A stretch of DNA of 48,433 bases from Burkholderiales bacterium (GTDB lineage: Bacteria > Pseudomonadota > Gammaproteobacteria > Burkholderiales > Burkholderiaceae_C): the NCBI GenBank assembly GCA_028872015.1, contig JAGWLO010000024.1:1-48433 (forward strand), read 5' to 3'. The position numbers and the translations under genes were made by a program. The notes beneath the pieces were generated by a model. The model was not told where the DNA came from. It worked only from the letters and a program-made list of their open reading frames with translations, and made no database searches. This document shows positions 23,581-32,796 of this stretch, piece after piece; position 1 is the stretch's first letter; every line of letters begins with the position of its first letter.

Positions 23581-24375
23581 TCAGTGCACCAGGGTGGCTC
23601 CCTCGCCGCCCAGGCTGCGCTGCACGAACCCGACCAGCGCACCCACGTCGGGGATGTGCAGGTCGCGCCGGCCGGTGTCGCTGAACGCGATCAGCTTTTC
23701 GCGCGCCAGGCGCGACAGCGCACGGCTCACCGTCTCGAGTTTCATGCCGAGGTAGTTGCCGATCTCGGCGCGCGTCATGGGGATCGTGATCTGGTCGGTG
23801 CGCAGCCCGCGCTCGGCCAGCGCGTCGGCCCAGCCGCGCAGGAAGTCGGCCACGCGCGCATCGGCCGGCAGCGTGCACAGCGAGAGCATCGATTCGCGGT
23901 CGCGCGAGATCTCGCGGCTCATCGCTGCGTGCACCAGCGCCAGCAGGGGCGGGTCGCCGGCGCAAGCCTTCAGCAGCGTCGCGTAGGAGATCGCCCACAC
24001 CTCGCTCAGGTCCAGCGCCACGGCATCGCAGCCCTGCTGCCCGGCGGCGATGCCGTCGAAGCCGAGCCAGTCGCCCTTGAAGTGCAGGCCCACCACCTGC
24101 TCGCGGCCGTCGGGCGCCATGTTCACCGTCTTGACGCAACCGAAGTGGATGACGTGCAGGCAGTCCAGCGCGTCGCCTGCGCGGTAGACCAGGTCGCCGG
24201 CCCGCAGCAGGCGGCGCGTCATCGGCACCTGCCGTTGCAGCAATTCCAGCGAGCGGCCGATGCGCTCGGCCAGCGCGGGCCGGGCCGGTGCAGCGGCCCC
24301 GGCGGCGCGGGCGCGGGCGCCGCGGGGGGTGCCGAGGGTGGGGCAGGCGGCAGGGGAGGCGGCGGACGGGAACAT
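23581..24375 (-). CDS. FNR/Crp-family regulator lacking the FNR iron-sulfur cysteines
   Basis: 264 residues. The cyclic-nucleotide-like domain (YRAGDALDCLHVIHFGCVKT, then LHFKGDWLGFDGIA) is followed by a helix-turn-helix MTRAEIGNYLGMKLETVSRA, whose E-T-V-S-R matches FNR and predicts recognition of TTGAT-N4-ATCAA. The N-terminal region has a single Cys (residue 11) instead of the three-Cys cluster motif, and the fourth FNR Cys is replaced by Trp (VWAISY). It therefore cannot hold an FNR-type [4Fe-4S] cluster in the usual way. ATG 24375 has AGGAAG upstream. It is divergent from the carbamoyltransferase-like gene. Confidence 0.88.
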   Translation of the reverse strand: MFPSAASPAACPTLGTPRGARARAAGAAAPARPALAERIGRSLELLQRQVPMTRRLLRAGDLVYRAGDALDCLHVIHFGCVKTVNMAPDGREQVVGLHFKGDWLGFDGIAAGQQGCDAVALDLSEVWAISYATLLKACAGDPPLLALVHAAMSREISRDRESMLSLCTLPADARVADFLRGWADALAERGLRTDQITIPMTRAEIGNYLGMKLETVSRALSRLAREKLIAFSDTGRRDLHIPDVGALVGFVQRSLGGEGATLVH

Positions 24376-24489
24376 GTTGTTCTTCCTGTGGTGGGTCGAT
24401 GCAGCAAGGCTAGGGGGCGTGCGCCAACCGCCCACCACCGGCGTGCGTCACTCTGTAACGCTGCGTGAACGGTGGGTGTCGGGACCGGC

Positions 24490-24503
24490 TTGACGGCGCG
24501 CAA
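24490..24503 (+). promoter_or_regulatory. candidate FNR-type box, carbamoyltransferase-like promoter
   Basis: TTGAC-GGCG-CGCAA resembles the FNR consensus TTGAT-N4-ATCAA. A possible -10, TAGGCT, lies at 24526-24531, giving a transcription start near 24538. The box centre (24496.5) is then at -41.5, the standard class II activator position. Confidence 0.5.
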
Positions 24504-24562
24504 GGCCCGCCGCTGCCATCGCCCCTAGGCTGGGGGCCCTATTCGTGGAGCGGCTGTCGACG

Positions 24563-25333
24563 ATGCAAGCCGGCGCGCACCCGCATCCGGTCATGAGGTC
24601 AGGAACCCAATCCGAGCGCCTTTGCTCGCTCGACGATCTGTCGCCCGCCGACGTGCAAGGGCTGCTGGCTGTCGCCGCCCGCATCGGCGCGCCGGGGGTG
24701 GTCGGCCCGGCGCTGGAAGGCCGGCACGTGGTGGTGGTGAGCGAAGCGCCGGCCAGCACGTCGGCAGCGGCGCTGGCGGCCGCCGCGGCGGCCCTCGGTG
24801 CGGCGGTGGTGCGGCTGCGCCCGGACGCGCTGCAGCTGGAGGATCGGCAGCGCCTGCGCGAGACCGCGCGCCTGCTGGGGCGCCTGTACCAGCTGATCGG
24901 CTGCGACGGCCTGCGCCCATCGGCGATGGCCGGCCTGTGCCGCTGGGCCGGTGTGCCGGTGCTGGGCGACGTGGCGGGGCCTTGCCACCCGGCGCGCATG
25001 CTCGGCGACTTGCTGGCGATGCAGGAGCATGCGGGCCGGCCCGCGGCGCACATCACGCTCGGCCTGGCCGATGCACCGCGATCGGCGGTCGGCCGCGCCT
25101 GGGGCCGGGTCTCGGCCTTGACCGGGCTGCAGCTGGTGTCGGTGGGTCCGGCAGCCGCCGGCCGGGCCCGGTCGAGGTGCGACTTCGTCCTCGGGCCCGG
25201 GCCGCACGACCCCCCGGGTGCGCCGTCGACGCTGCAGGTCCGCGAGGCCGAGGGTGACGCCCGCGCCGACCTCGGCCTGCTGCAGGCCAGCGCGCGCCAC
25301 CGGCTGCTGCAGTCGCTGCTGAGCAGCCTGTAG
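24563..25333 (+). CDS. degenerate ornithine/aspartate carbamoyltransferase-like protein
   Basis: About 256 residues. It keeps the family outline: CSLDDLSPADVQGLLAVA (N-terminal helix), EGRHVVVVSEAPASTSAAAL where active enzymes have F-E-x-P-S-T-R-T-R, LGRLYQLIGCDGLRPSAMAG, and VPVLGDVAGPCHPARMLGDL matching the V-P-V-x-N-x-x-x-HP-x-Q-x-L-x-D motif. The carbamoyl-phosphate loop S-T-R-T-R is lost and HPxQ is HPAR. The second domain is shortened (family length ~310). Enzymatic carbamoyl transfer is unlikely; an FNR-linked accessory or ligand-binding role is possible. Starts at GTG 24545 or ATG 24593 are alternatives. Confidence 0.75.
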   Translation: MQAGAHPHPVMRSGTQSERLCSLDDLSPADVQGLLAVAARIGAPGVVGPALEGRHVVVVSEAPASTSAAALAAAAAALGAAVVRLRPDALQLEDRQRLRETARLLGRLYQLIGCDGLRPSAMAGLCRWAGVPVLGDVAGPCHPARMLGDLLAMQEHAGRPAAHITLGLADAPRSAVGRAWGRVSALTGLQLVSVGPAAAGRARSRCDFVLGPGPHDPPGAPSTLQVREAEGDARADLGLLQASARHRLLQSLLSSL

Positions 25334-25358
25334 CCGGTGGCTGCGGCCGGGGCCGGGT

Positions 25359-26213
25359 TCAGTGCGCCATCAGCACCGGCAGCGTCATCGAGCGCAGCAG
25401 CGTGCGCGAGGCGCCGCCCAGCACCAGCTCGCGCGCGCGGCTGTGGCCGTAGCAGCCCATCACCAGCAGGTCGGCGGCCACGTCGGCGGCCAGCGACAGC
25501 AGGGCTTCGCCGGGCGAGCTGCCGTCGATGGCGACATGGTGCTCCAGCGGCGCCCTGATGCCATGCGCGCCCAGGTACGAGGCCACCGCGTCGTCGTGGC
25601 CCGTGCCGCGGGCGCTGCCGGCTTCGGTCACCAGATGGATGCGCCGCGCACCCCGCAGCAGCGGGATCGCGGCCGACAGCGCGCGCGCCGATTCGCGCGT
25701 GGGCTTCCAGGCGATCAGCGGCTCGCGGCCCACGGTGTCGAACGTGCCGACGTAGGGCAGCACCAGGCCCGGCCGGCCACTGGCGATCAGCACCGATTCG
25801 ACGAAGTCGTCCGGCACGCCGGCCGAGACGTGCGGGTCGGGGTCGTGCTGGCCGAACAGCACCAGGTCGGCCAGCAGCGCACGGCGCGTGGTGCCGTCGA
25901 CCACGTTCTCGTCGTCGAGGTCGTGCCAGCGCATCGGCGGCTGGGCGCCGGCGTTGACTTCGTCGAAGCGCCTGCGCGCCTGGTTGCGGCGCTGCGTGTC
26001 CAGCGCCTGCAGCGCGGCCAGGGCCGAGACGGCCGTCTCGGCGAGCGCGAACGGCTGCTCGAGGTAGCTCGGCGTGGTGGCGTAGAGCACGTCGACGGGG
26101 CCGGGCGCACCCCCGTCGGCACACTGCCGCAGCAGCGTCTGCGCCAGCTGCAGCCGCAGCTGCGAGCGCGGCGAGGCGTCGATCGGCACCAGCAGCGAAC
26201 CAAGGCTGTTCAT
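25359..26213 (-). CDS. universal stress protein, tandem UspA domains
   Basis: 284 residues, two UspA-like halves. The first (LLVPIDASPRSQLRLQLAQ) is degenerate; the second ends with the ATP-binding motif DLLVMGCYGHSRARELVLGG, then SMTLPVLMAH. ATG 26213 has AAGGAG at good spacing. Convergent with the carbamoyltransferase-like gene (25-base gap). An FNR-type box lies upstream. In betaproteobacteria such tandem Usps are often induced at low oxygen. That regulation is inferred here. Confidence 0.9.
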   Translation of the reverse strand: MNSLGSLLVPIDASPRSQLRLQLAQTLLRQCADGGAPGPVDVLYATTPSYLEQPFALAETAVSALAALQALDTQRRNQARRRFDEVNAGAQPPMRWHDLDDENVVDGTTRRALLADLVLFGQHDPDPHVSAGVPDDFVESVLIASGRPGLVLPYVGTFDTVGREPLIAWKPTRESARALSAAIPLLRGARRIHLVTEAGSARGTGHDDAVASYLGAHGIRAPLEHHVAIDGSSPGEALLSLAADVAADLLVMGCYGHSRARELVLGGASRTLLRSMTLPVLMAH

Positions 26214-26309
26214 GATCGGGTTCTCCTTCGCGGGGTGGGGGCTCGGCGCGGCCGGCGCGGGGCGCTGTCGCAAGCCGCCGCATCATCGCCCGGCCGCCGC
26301 CGCGCACGC

Positions 26310-26323
26310 TTGCGCCGCATCAA
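26310..26323 (-). promoter_or_regulatory. candidate FNR-type box, universal stress protein promoter
   Basis: On the minus strand TTGAT-GCGG-CGCAA. A -10-like GATGAT lies at 26287-26282, giving a start near 26275. The box centre (26316.5) then falls at -41.5, the same geometry as the other candidate promoter. It matches the FNR consensus in the first half-site completely. Confidence 0.55.
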
Positions 26324-26356
26324 GCCGGCGCCCACCGCCCGGCCGGGACCCGGGCC

Positions 26357-27364
26357 TCAGCCGCCCTCGGCGTGCAGCGCGTTCACCCGCAGCACCTCGT
26401 GCCTGGAGCCCAGCACCACGCTCACGCGTTCGTGCAGCCGGGCCGGCACGATGTCGAGGATGCGTTCGCGGCCGTTGGTGGCCAGGCCGCCGGCCTGCTC
26501 GACGATGAAGGCCATCGGGTTGGCCTCGTACATCAGGCGCAGCTTGCCCGGCTGGTCGGGCTGCCGTGCGTCCCAGGGGTAGAGGAAGACGCCGCCGCGG
26601 CTCAGGATGCGGTGCACGTCGGCCACCATGCTGCCGACCCAGCGCATGTTGAAGTCCTTGCCGCGCGGGCCGGCGCGGCCTTCCAGGCATTCGTCGATGT
26701 AGCGCCGCACGGGCGGGGCCCAGTGGCGCAGGTTGGACATGTTGATCGAGAACTCGGCCGTCTCGTCGGGCAGCTGCAGGCCGGCCTGCGTCAGCACCCA
26801 CGAGCCGGTCTCGCGGTCGAGCGTGAAGGCGGCCACGCCGTCGCCCAGCGTCAGCACCAGCATGCTCTGCGGGCCGTAGACGCAATAGCCGGCGGCGGCC
26901 TGCTGCCGGCCGGGCTGCAGGAAATCGGCCTCGCTGACGCCGCGGGTGTGGCCGATCTTGCGCAGCACGCTGAAGATGGTGCCGATCGAGACGTTGACGT
27001 CGATGTTGCTGCTGCCGTCCAGCGGGTCGAACAGCAGCAGGTACTCGCCCTGCGGGTAGCGGTTGGGCACGAGGTGGATCGAGTCCATCTCCTCGCTGGC
27101 CATGGCGGCCAGGTGGCCGCCCCATTCGTTGGCCTCGATCAGCACCTCGTTGCTGATGACGTCGAGCTTCTTCTGGATCTCGCCCTGCACGTTCTGGCTG
27201 CCGGCGCTGCCCAGCACGTCGCCCAGGGCGCCCTTGTTGACCGCGATGGCGATGTGCTTGCAGGCGCGCGCCACCACCTCGATCAGCAGCCGCAGCTGGC
27301 CCGGGATGCGCCCGTGCTCGCGTTGCTGCTCGACCAGGTACTGCGTCAGGCTGACCCGCTTCAT
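26357..27364 (-). CDS. fbp: class I fructose-1,6-bisphosphatase
   Basis: 335 residues, normal family length. Metal-binding and catalytic segments are present: [30 protein letters not shown], then [20 protein letters not shown] and [20 protein letters not shown]. It hydrolyses fructose-1,6-bisphosphate in gluconeogenesis or the Calvin cycle. Start ATG 27364 lies 2 bases after the pepN stop, so the two genes are very probably co-transcribed. Confidence 0.97.
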   Translation of the reverse strand: MKRVSLTQYLVEQQREHGRIPGQLRLLIEVVARACKHIAIAVNKGALGDVLGSAGSQNVQGEIQKKLDVISNEVLIEANEWGGHLAAMASEEMDSIHLVPNRYPQGEYLLLFDPLDGSSNIDVNVSIGTIFSVLRKIGHTRGVSEADFLQPGRQQAAAGYCVYGPQSMLVLTLGDGVAAFTLDRETGSWVLTQAGLQLPDETAEFSINMSNLRHWAPPVRRYIDECLEGRAGPRGKDFNMRWVGSMVADVHRILSRGGVFLYPWDARQPDQPGKLRLMYEANPMAFIVEQAGGLATNGRERILDIVPARLHERVSVVLGSRHEVLRVNALHAEGG

Positions 27365-27366
27365 GC

Positions 27367-30045
27367 TCAGGCCTGGGCCAGGGCGCGGTCCACGATCTCG
27401 CGCACGTCGTTGCTCAGGTCGGGCCGCGCGGCCACGCGGGCGATGGCCTCGCGCGCGGCGCTGCGGTAGGGCTCGGCCAGGGTCGCCCAGCGGTCCATGG
27501 CGCGCGCCAGGCGGCCGGCCATGTGCGGGTTGAAGGCGTCGAGCTCGACCAGCCGGTCGGCCCACAGCACGTAGCCGGCGGCGTCGGCGCGGTGGAAGGC
27601 ACCGGGGTTGCCGGTGCACAGCGCGAACAGCAGGCTGCGCGCACGGTTCGGGTTGCGCAGGCTGAAGTCGGGGTGCTTGAGCAGTGACTTGGCGTGGGCG
27701 AACGCACTGCCCGGCGCCAGGGTGGACAGGCCCGGCACCGGCTCGGGCGCGCGGGCCTGCAGCGCGAACCACTTGTCGAGCAGGAGCTCGTTGCCCTGCG
27801 CCAGGGCGTGGAAGCGCTCCAGCGCCGCCGTGGCCAGCGGCGAATGGCTGTCGATCAGGGCCTGCATCGCGCCCAGCCGGTCGGTCATGTTGCCGGCGTC
27901 CTTGACGCGCTGGTAGGCGCGCCCGGGCCACACCCCGTCGCCGTGGCGCACCGCGTGCAGGCACAGCATCTGCAGCGCCAGGTTGGCCAGCGCGCGGCGC
28001 CCCATCTGCGCGGGACTGGGGCGGTAGCCTTCGGTCGCGGGGTGCGCCTGCCAGGCCCATTGCCAGTCGTCGTGCAGCGCATCGGCCAGCCGGGCCCGCC
28101 AGTGCTCGCGCACCGCGTGCACGCGCTGCGGGTCGGCGCTGGGCAGTTGCTCGGCGATGTAGGGCTCGGCCGGCGCGGTGAGCGCCAGCTCCTTGAACGC
28201 GGGGTCGAGCGCGGGGTCGCGCAGCAGGCCGCGCAGCGCCGCCGCCAGCGCGTCGTCCAGCACCGGGGCCTGCCCGTTGTCGAGGGCGGCCAGCAGCCGG
28301 CCCAGCACCAGGCGCTGCGCCGATTCCCAGCGGTTGAAGGCATCGCCGTCGTGCGCCAGCAGCACCAGCCGCTCGCCGTCCGACAGGCCGTCGTCCAGCA
28401 GCACCGGCGCCGAGAAGCCGCGCAGCAGCGAAGGCACGGGCGGGTGCGCGATGTCGTCGAAGACCCAGGTGTGCTCGGCGCTGTCGAGCACCAGCAGGCG
28501 CGGCGCGCACTGGGCCTGGCCCTGCGCGTCGAGCAGGGCCATCTCGACCGGGATCACGAACGGCTGCGGTGCCGGCTGGCCGGCCGCGGGGGCGCCGGCC
28601 TGCGCCAGGGTGAGCGCGTAGCGGCGCGCCGCGGCGTCGTAGGCGCCGCGCGCCTGCAGGCGCGGCGTGCCGGCCTGGGCATACCAGCGCTTGAAGGGCT
28701 CGAGCCGGATCGCCAGCTCGCTGCCCGGGTTGGCGTCGGCGATGGCCTGCGCGAAGTCGTCGCAGGTGACGGCCTGGCCGTCGTGGCGCTGGAAGTACAG
28801 CGCCATGCCGCGGCGGAAGCCCTCGTCGCCGACCAGCGTGTGCATCATGCGCACGACTTCGGCCCCCTTCTCGTAGACGGTGGCGGTGTAGAAGTTGTTG
28901 ATCTCGAGGTAGCTGTCGGGGCGCACCGGGTGCGCCATCGGGCCGGCATCCTCGGGGAACTGGATCGCGCGCAGCTTGCGCACGTCGGCGATGCGCTTGA
29001 CCGCGCGCGCCGAGGGCGTGGCCGCCATGTCCATGCTGAACTGCTGGTCGCGGAAGACGGTGAGACCTTCTTTGAGCGACAGCTGGAACCAGTCGCGGCA
29101 GGTGATGCGGTTGCCGGTCCAGTTGTGGAAATACTCGTGCGCGATGACGCTTTCGACGGCCGCGAAATCGGCATCGGTGGCGGTGGCCGCATCGGCCAGC
29201 AGCAGCGAGGTATTGAACAGGTTCAGGCCCTTGTTCTCCATCGCGCCGCCGTTGTAGTCGGCCACGCCCACGACCATGAAGCGGTCGAGGTCGAGCGCCA
29301 GGCCGAAGCGGGCCTCGTCCCACGCTGCGCTGGCCACGAGCGAGTTCATCGCGTGCTCGGTCTTGCCCAGGTCCCCCGGCCGCACGTAGATCTGCAGCAG
29401 GTGCTCGCGCCCGCTGCGGCTGGTCACGCGCTGCTCGCGCGCCACCAGCCTGCCGGCCACCAGCGCGAACAGGTAGCTGGGCTTGGGGTAGGGGTCGTGC
29501 CAGCGCGCCCAGTGGCGGCCGGCCTCGAGCGGGCCCTGCTCGACGAGGTTGCCGTTGGACAGCAGCACCGGGTACTTCGAGCGGTCGGCGCGCAGGGTCA
29601 CGGTGTAGACCGCCATCACGTCGGGCCGGTCGAGGAAGTAGGTGATGCGGCGGAAGCCCTCGGCCTCGCACTGCGTGAAGAAGCCGCCGCCGCTGGTGTA
29701 CAGGCCGGACAGCGCGCTGTTCTTCTCGGGCGCGCAGGTGTTGCGGATCTCGAGCACGAAGGCGTCGGCCGCGGGCGGGTTGTCGATCACCAGCTCGTCG
29801 CCCTCGGTGCGGAACGACACGCTCTGGCCGTCGGCCTGCACGCGCAGCAGGGTCAGGCCCTCGCCCTGCAGGCGCAGCGGCGGTGGCGCGTCGCCGGCCA
29901 GCGGCGCCAGCCGCTCCAGGCGCAGCTTGCTCGTCACCAGCGTCTTGGCCGGGTCGAGGTCGAACACCAGCTCGGCGCTGCGGATGGTGTAGGCGGGGGC
30001 CGCGTAGTCCTGGCGCCGCACGAGGGTGGTGGTGGCTTCACGCAT
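27367..30045 (-). CDS. pepN: aminopeptidase N (M1 family)
   Basis: 892 residues, close to the E. coli enzyme. Exopeptidase signature [19 protein letters not shown] and zinc site [16 protein letters not shown] followed 18 residues later by the third ligand Glu in [16 protein letters not shown]. The N-terminal beta domain, catalytic domain (about 190-440), Ig-like domain and C-terminal helical bowl are all present. Broad-specificity cytoplasmic aminopeptidase. It is followed directly by fbp. Upstream spacing to prfB is 81 bases. Confidence 0.97.
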   Translation of the reverse strand: MREATTTLVRRQDYAAPAYTIRSAELVFDLDPAKTLVTSKLRLERLAPLAGDAPPPLRLQGEGLTLLRVQADGQSVSFRTEGDELVIDNPPAADAFVLEIRNTCAPEKNSALSGLYTSGGGFFTQCEAEGFRRITYFLDRPDVMAVYTVTLRADRSKYPVLLSNGNLVEQGPLEAGRHWARWHDPYPKPSYLFALVAGRLVAREQRVTSRSGREHLLQIYVRPGDLGKTEHAMNSLVASAAWDEARFGLALDLDRFMVVGVADYNGGAMENKGLNLFNTSLLLADAATATDADFAAVESVIAHEYFHNWTGNRITCRDWFQLSLKEGLTVFRDQQFSMDMAATPSARAVKRIADVRKLRAIQFPEDAGPMAHPVRPDSYLEINNFYTATVYEKGAEVVRMMHTLVGDEGFRRGMALYFQRHDGQAVTCDDFAQAIADANPGSELAIRLEPFKRWYAQAGTPRLQARGAYDAAARRYALTLAQAGAPAAGQPAPQPFVIPVEMALLDAQGQAQCAPRLLVLDSAEHTWVFDDIAHPPVPSLLRGFSAPVLLDDGLSDGERLVLLAHDGDAFNRWESAQRLVLGRLLAALDNGQAPVLDDALAAALRGLLRDPALDPAFKELALTAPAEPYIAEQLPSADPQRVHAVREHWRARLADALHDDWQWAWQAHPATEGYRPSPAQMGRRALANLALQMLCLHAVRHGDGVWPGRAYQRVKDAGNMTDRLGAMQALIDSHSPLATAALERFHALAQGNELLLDKWFALQARAPEPVPGLSTLAPGSAFAHAKSLLKHPDFSLRNPNRARSLLFALCTGNPGAFHRADAAGYVLWADRLVELDAFNPHMAGRLARAMDRWATLAEPYRSAAREAIARVAARPDLSNDVREIVDRALAQA

Positions 30046-30126
30046 GGGCGTGGTCTCCGGGTTCGGGTCGTTGACGGGCGGGGCCGGGCGGCGAGGTGCC
30101 GCGCGGCGCGCGGCGCGCGGCGGTGC

Positions 30127-31231
30127 CTACAGGCCCTGTTTCAGGCTGGCTTCGATGAAGGGGTCGAGGTCGCCGTCGAGCACCTTCTGCGTGTTGCTGA
30201 TCTCGACGTTGGTGCGCAGGTCCTTGATCCGGCTCTGGTCGAGCACGTAGCTGCGGATCTGGTGGCCCCAGCCGACGTCGGTCTTGGTGTCTTCCAGCTT
30301 CTGCTGCTCTTCCAGGCGCTTGCGCATCTCGTGGTCGTACAGGCGCGAGCGCAGCCGCTTCCAGGCCACGTCGCGGTTGCTGTGCTGGCTGCGGCCGTCC
30401 TGGCACTGCACCACGATGCCGGTGGGGATGTGCGTCAGGCGCACCGCCGAGTCGGTCTTGTTGATGTGCTGGCCGCCGGCGCCGCTGGCGCGGAAGGTGT
30501 CCACCCGCACGTCGGCCGGGTTGATCTCGATCTCGATCGTGTCGTCCACCTCGGGGTAGACGAAGAGGCTGGCGAAGCTGGTGTGGCGCCCGCCGGCGCT
30601 GTCGAACGGGCTCTTGCGCACCAGGCGGTGCACGCCGGTCTCGGTGCGCAGGTGGCCGAAGGCGTAGTCGCCCTCGATCTTGAGGGTGGCGCTCTTGATG
30701 CCGGCCACGTCGCCGGGGGTCTCGTCCTCGAGCGTGGCCTTGAAGCCCTTGCGCTCGGCGTACTTCAGGTATTGCCGCAGCAGCATGGCGGCCCAGTCGC
30801 AGGCTTCGGTGCCGCCGGCGCCGGCCTGGATGTCGACGAAGCAGTTCAGCGGGTCGGCCGGATTGCTGAACATGCGGCGGAACTCGAGCTGCTCCACCGT
30901 CTCGCGCAGCGCCAGGGCCTCGGCCTCGATGGCGCGCAGGCCGTCGTCGTCGCCCTCGTCCTTGCTCATCTCGAAGAGCTCGGCGTTGTCGTCCAGGTTG
31001 CGCCTGAGGTGGTCGATGGTGCCGACCACGGTCTCCAGGGTCTTCTTCTCGCGCCCCAACTCCTGGGCGCGCTTGGGCTCGTTCCAGACGCCGGGGTTCT
31101 CGAGCGCGGCGTTGACTTCGTTCAGCCGCAGGGCTTTGCGGTCGTAGTCAAAGATACCCCCGGAGCTGCTCGGTGCGGGCGCTCAGGTCGGCAAGCAGCG
31201 AGCCGATCGAGTTGATGTGTTCGACGTCCAT
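30127..31231 (-). CDS. prfB: peptide chain release factor 2, programmed +1 frameshift
   Basis: Translated in two frames. The first starts at ATG 31231 and reads 27 codons ([20 protein letters not shown]... ending GYL) to an in-frame TGA (31150-31148). After a +1 shift it continues [13 protein letters not shown]... to 30127, about 367 residues in all. The GGQ motif ([20 protein letters not shown]) that triggers peptide release and the RF2 segment around the anticodon-like loop ([17 protein letters not shown]) are intact. Terminates at UGA and UAA codons. A plain single-frame annotation would miss the N-terminus. Confidence 0.97.
31147..31161 (-). promoter_or_regulatory. prfB: RF2 autoregulatory frameshift site
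   Basis: The minus strand reads CCGGGGGTATCTTTGAC: a Shine-Dalgarno-like GGGGG (31161-31157), spacer TAT, slippery CTT and the UGA stop (31150-31148) followed by C. This is the classic RF2 element: low RF2 slows UGA reading and favours slippage, restoring RF2 synthesis. The stop is codon 28, slightly later than in E. coli (codon 26). Confidence 0.96.
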
Positions 31232-31293
31232 GGGGTGCGGGGAAGGCCTGCGGGAGTAGGCCCGAATTCTCGCATGGGCCCGGGCCCATGCGC

Positions 31294-32223
31294 CTAGGCC
31301 AGGAAGCGCGCCAGATGCCCCGCCAGCGCCTGCGGCTGGTCGTGGTGCAGCATGTGGCCGCTGGGGCTGAGCAGCACGCGCTCGACCTGCGGCACCACGG
31401 CCAGCCGGGCCTCGAACTCGGCCCGCGGGTAGCGGTGGCCCCACCACTGGGCGATGTCGGTGCGGTCGCCTTCGACCCACAGCACGGGCGCGGTGATGAG
31501 CTTCCAGGTCTCGAGCACCTCGCTCACGCGGTACAGCATCGGGTTGACGCGCTTGTGCGCGGGGTCGCCCAGGATGTGCCACTGGCCGTCGGGGCCCGGC
31601 GCGGCCCAGTGCGGCGCCAGCCAGGCGGCCTTGTCGGGCGCCAGCAGCGGGTCGTTCTTCAGCAGCCGCGCCGCCACCTCGTCCACGCTGGCATAGGGCC
31701 GCAGCGCGATCGGCTGCTTCAGCTCGTCCAGCCACTGCACCAGCCGCCGGGGCGCCTGCTGCGGCACGGTCTCGGGCAGGCCGAAGCCCTCGAGGTTGAC
31801 CAGCCGCCGGATGCGCTGCGGCCGCACGCCGGCGTAGCTCATCGCGATATTGCCGCCCATGCTGTGGCCGGCCAGGTCGATCGGGCCGTAGCGCTCGAAG
31901 GGCACGAGCGCGTCCAGCAGCGCCTCCAGATCGGCCAGGTAGTCGGGGAACCAGTAGCTGTCGGCGCCCGGCGTCGCGGTGCCGCCGAAGCCGCGCCAGT
32001 CGGGCGCGAGCACCCAGCGCTCGTGGCCTTCGGCCTCGGCCAGCGCATCGACCACGAACTGGTACGACGCGCCCACGTCCATCCAGCCGTGCACCAGCAC
32101 CAGCGGCGGGCGGCCGGGCGTGGCGAGCGCAGCGTCGCCCCAGGTGCGCACGTGGTACTGCAGGCCGCGGACGGGCAGCCGGTGCGCACTGGCCCGGCGG
32201 CGCGGCGTGTAAGCGAGCGTCAT
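31294..32223 (-). CDS. alpha/beta hydrolase
   Basis: 309 residues with the alpha/beta hydrolase fold: oxyanion region PLVLVHGWMDVGASYQFV, APDWRGFGGT, nucleophile elbow DLAGHSMGGNIAMSY, acid in APVLWVEGDRTD, and catalytic His in SPSGHMLHHDQP. No signal peptide. Substrate unknown; epoxide hydrolases, haloalkane dehalogenases and esterases share this pattern, but a Ser nucleophile excludes dehalogenases. Promoter TACAGT sits 6 bases before ATG 32223. Confidence 0.9.
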   Translation of the reverse strand: MTLAYTPRRRASAHRLPVRGLQYHVRTWGDAALATPGRPPLVLVHGWMDVGASYQFVVDALAEAEGHERWVLAPDWRGFGGTATPGADSYWFPDYLADLEALLDALVPFERYGPIDLAGHSMGGNIAMSYAGVRPQRIRRLVNLEGFGLPETVPQQAPRRLVQWLDELKQPIALRPYASVDEVAARLLKNDPLLAPDKAAWLAPHWAAPGPDGQWHILGDPAHKRVNPMLYRVSEVLETWKLITAPVLWVEGDRTDIAQWWGHRYPRAEFEARLAVVPQVERVLLSPSGHMLHHDQPQALAGHLARFLA

Positions 32224-32229
32224 GCCGCG

Positions 32230-32235
32230 ACTGTA
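32230..32235 (-). promoter_or_regulatory. -10 element TACAGT, leaderless hydrolase promoter
   Basis: Minus strand reads TACAGT-CGCGGC-ATG: the start codon lies where transcription should begin, and no ribosome-binding site is present. It is the mirror image of the divergent promoter at 32250. Confidence 0.55.
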
Positions 32236-32249
32236 GGCGAGTGGCAGGA

Positions 32250-32255
32250 CACAAT
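32250..32255 (+). promoter_or_regulatory. -10 element CACAAT, leaderless acetyltransferase promoter
   Basis: CACAAT-CGCGGC-ATG: six bases separate the hexamer from ATG 32262, as in the divergent hydrolase promoter. The two -10 hexamers are 14 bases apart, so polymerase binding at one would block the other. Confidence 0.55.
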
Positions 32256-32261
32256 CGCGGC

Positions 32262-32744
<483 letters not shown>

Positions 32745-32754
32745 GCGGGTGCCG

Positions 32755-32770
32755 GCGCCGGAGCCGGCGC
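32755..32770. terminator. possible terminator hairpin between convergent genes
   Basis: GCGCCG-GAGC-CGGCGC forms a 6-bp GC stem with a 4-base loop in the 52-base gap between the acetyltransferase and the HD-GYP-like gene. There is no T-tract on either side, so termination efficiency is uncertain. Confidence 0.35.
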
Positions 32771-32796
32771 GCGAGCAGCCCGGGCGCACCCGGCGC

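Noticed and set aside
27694..31215. A 1173-codon plus-strand open frame opposite fbp-pepN-prfB
   Set aside because: It is the antisense of aminopeptidase N and RF2; its translation is rich in Val/Gly/Arg/Gln/His with no domain, the usual shadow in GC-rich DNA.
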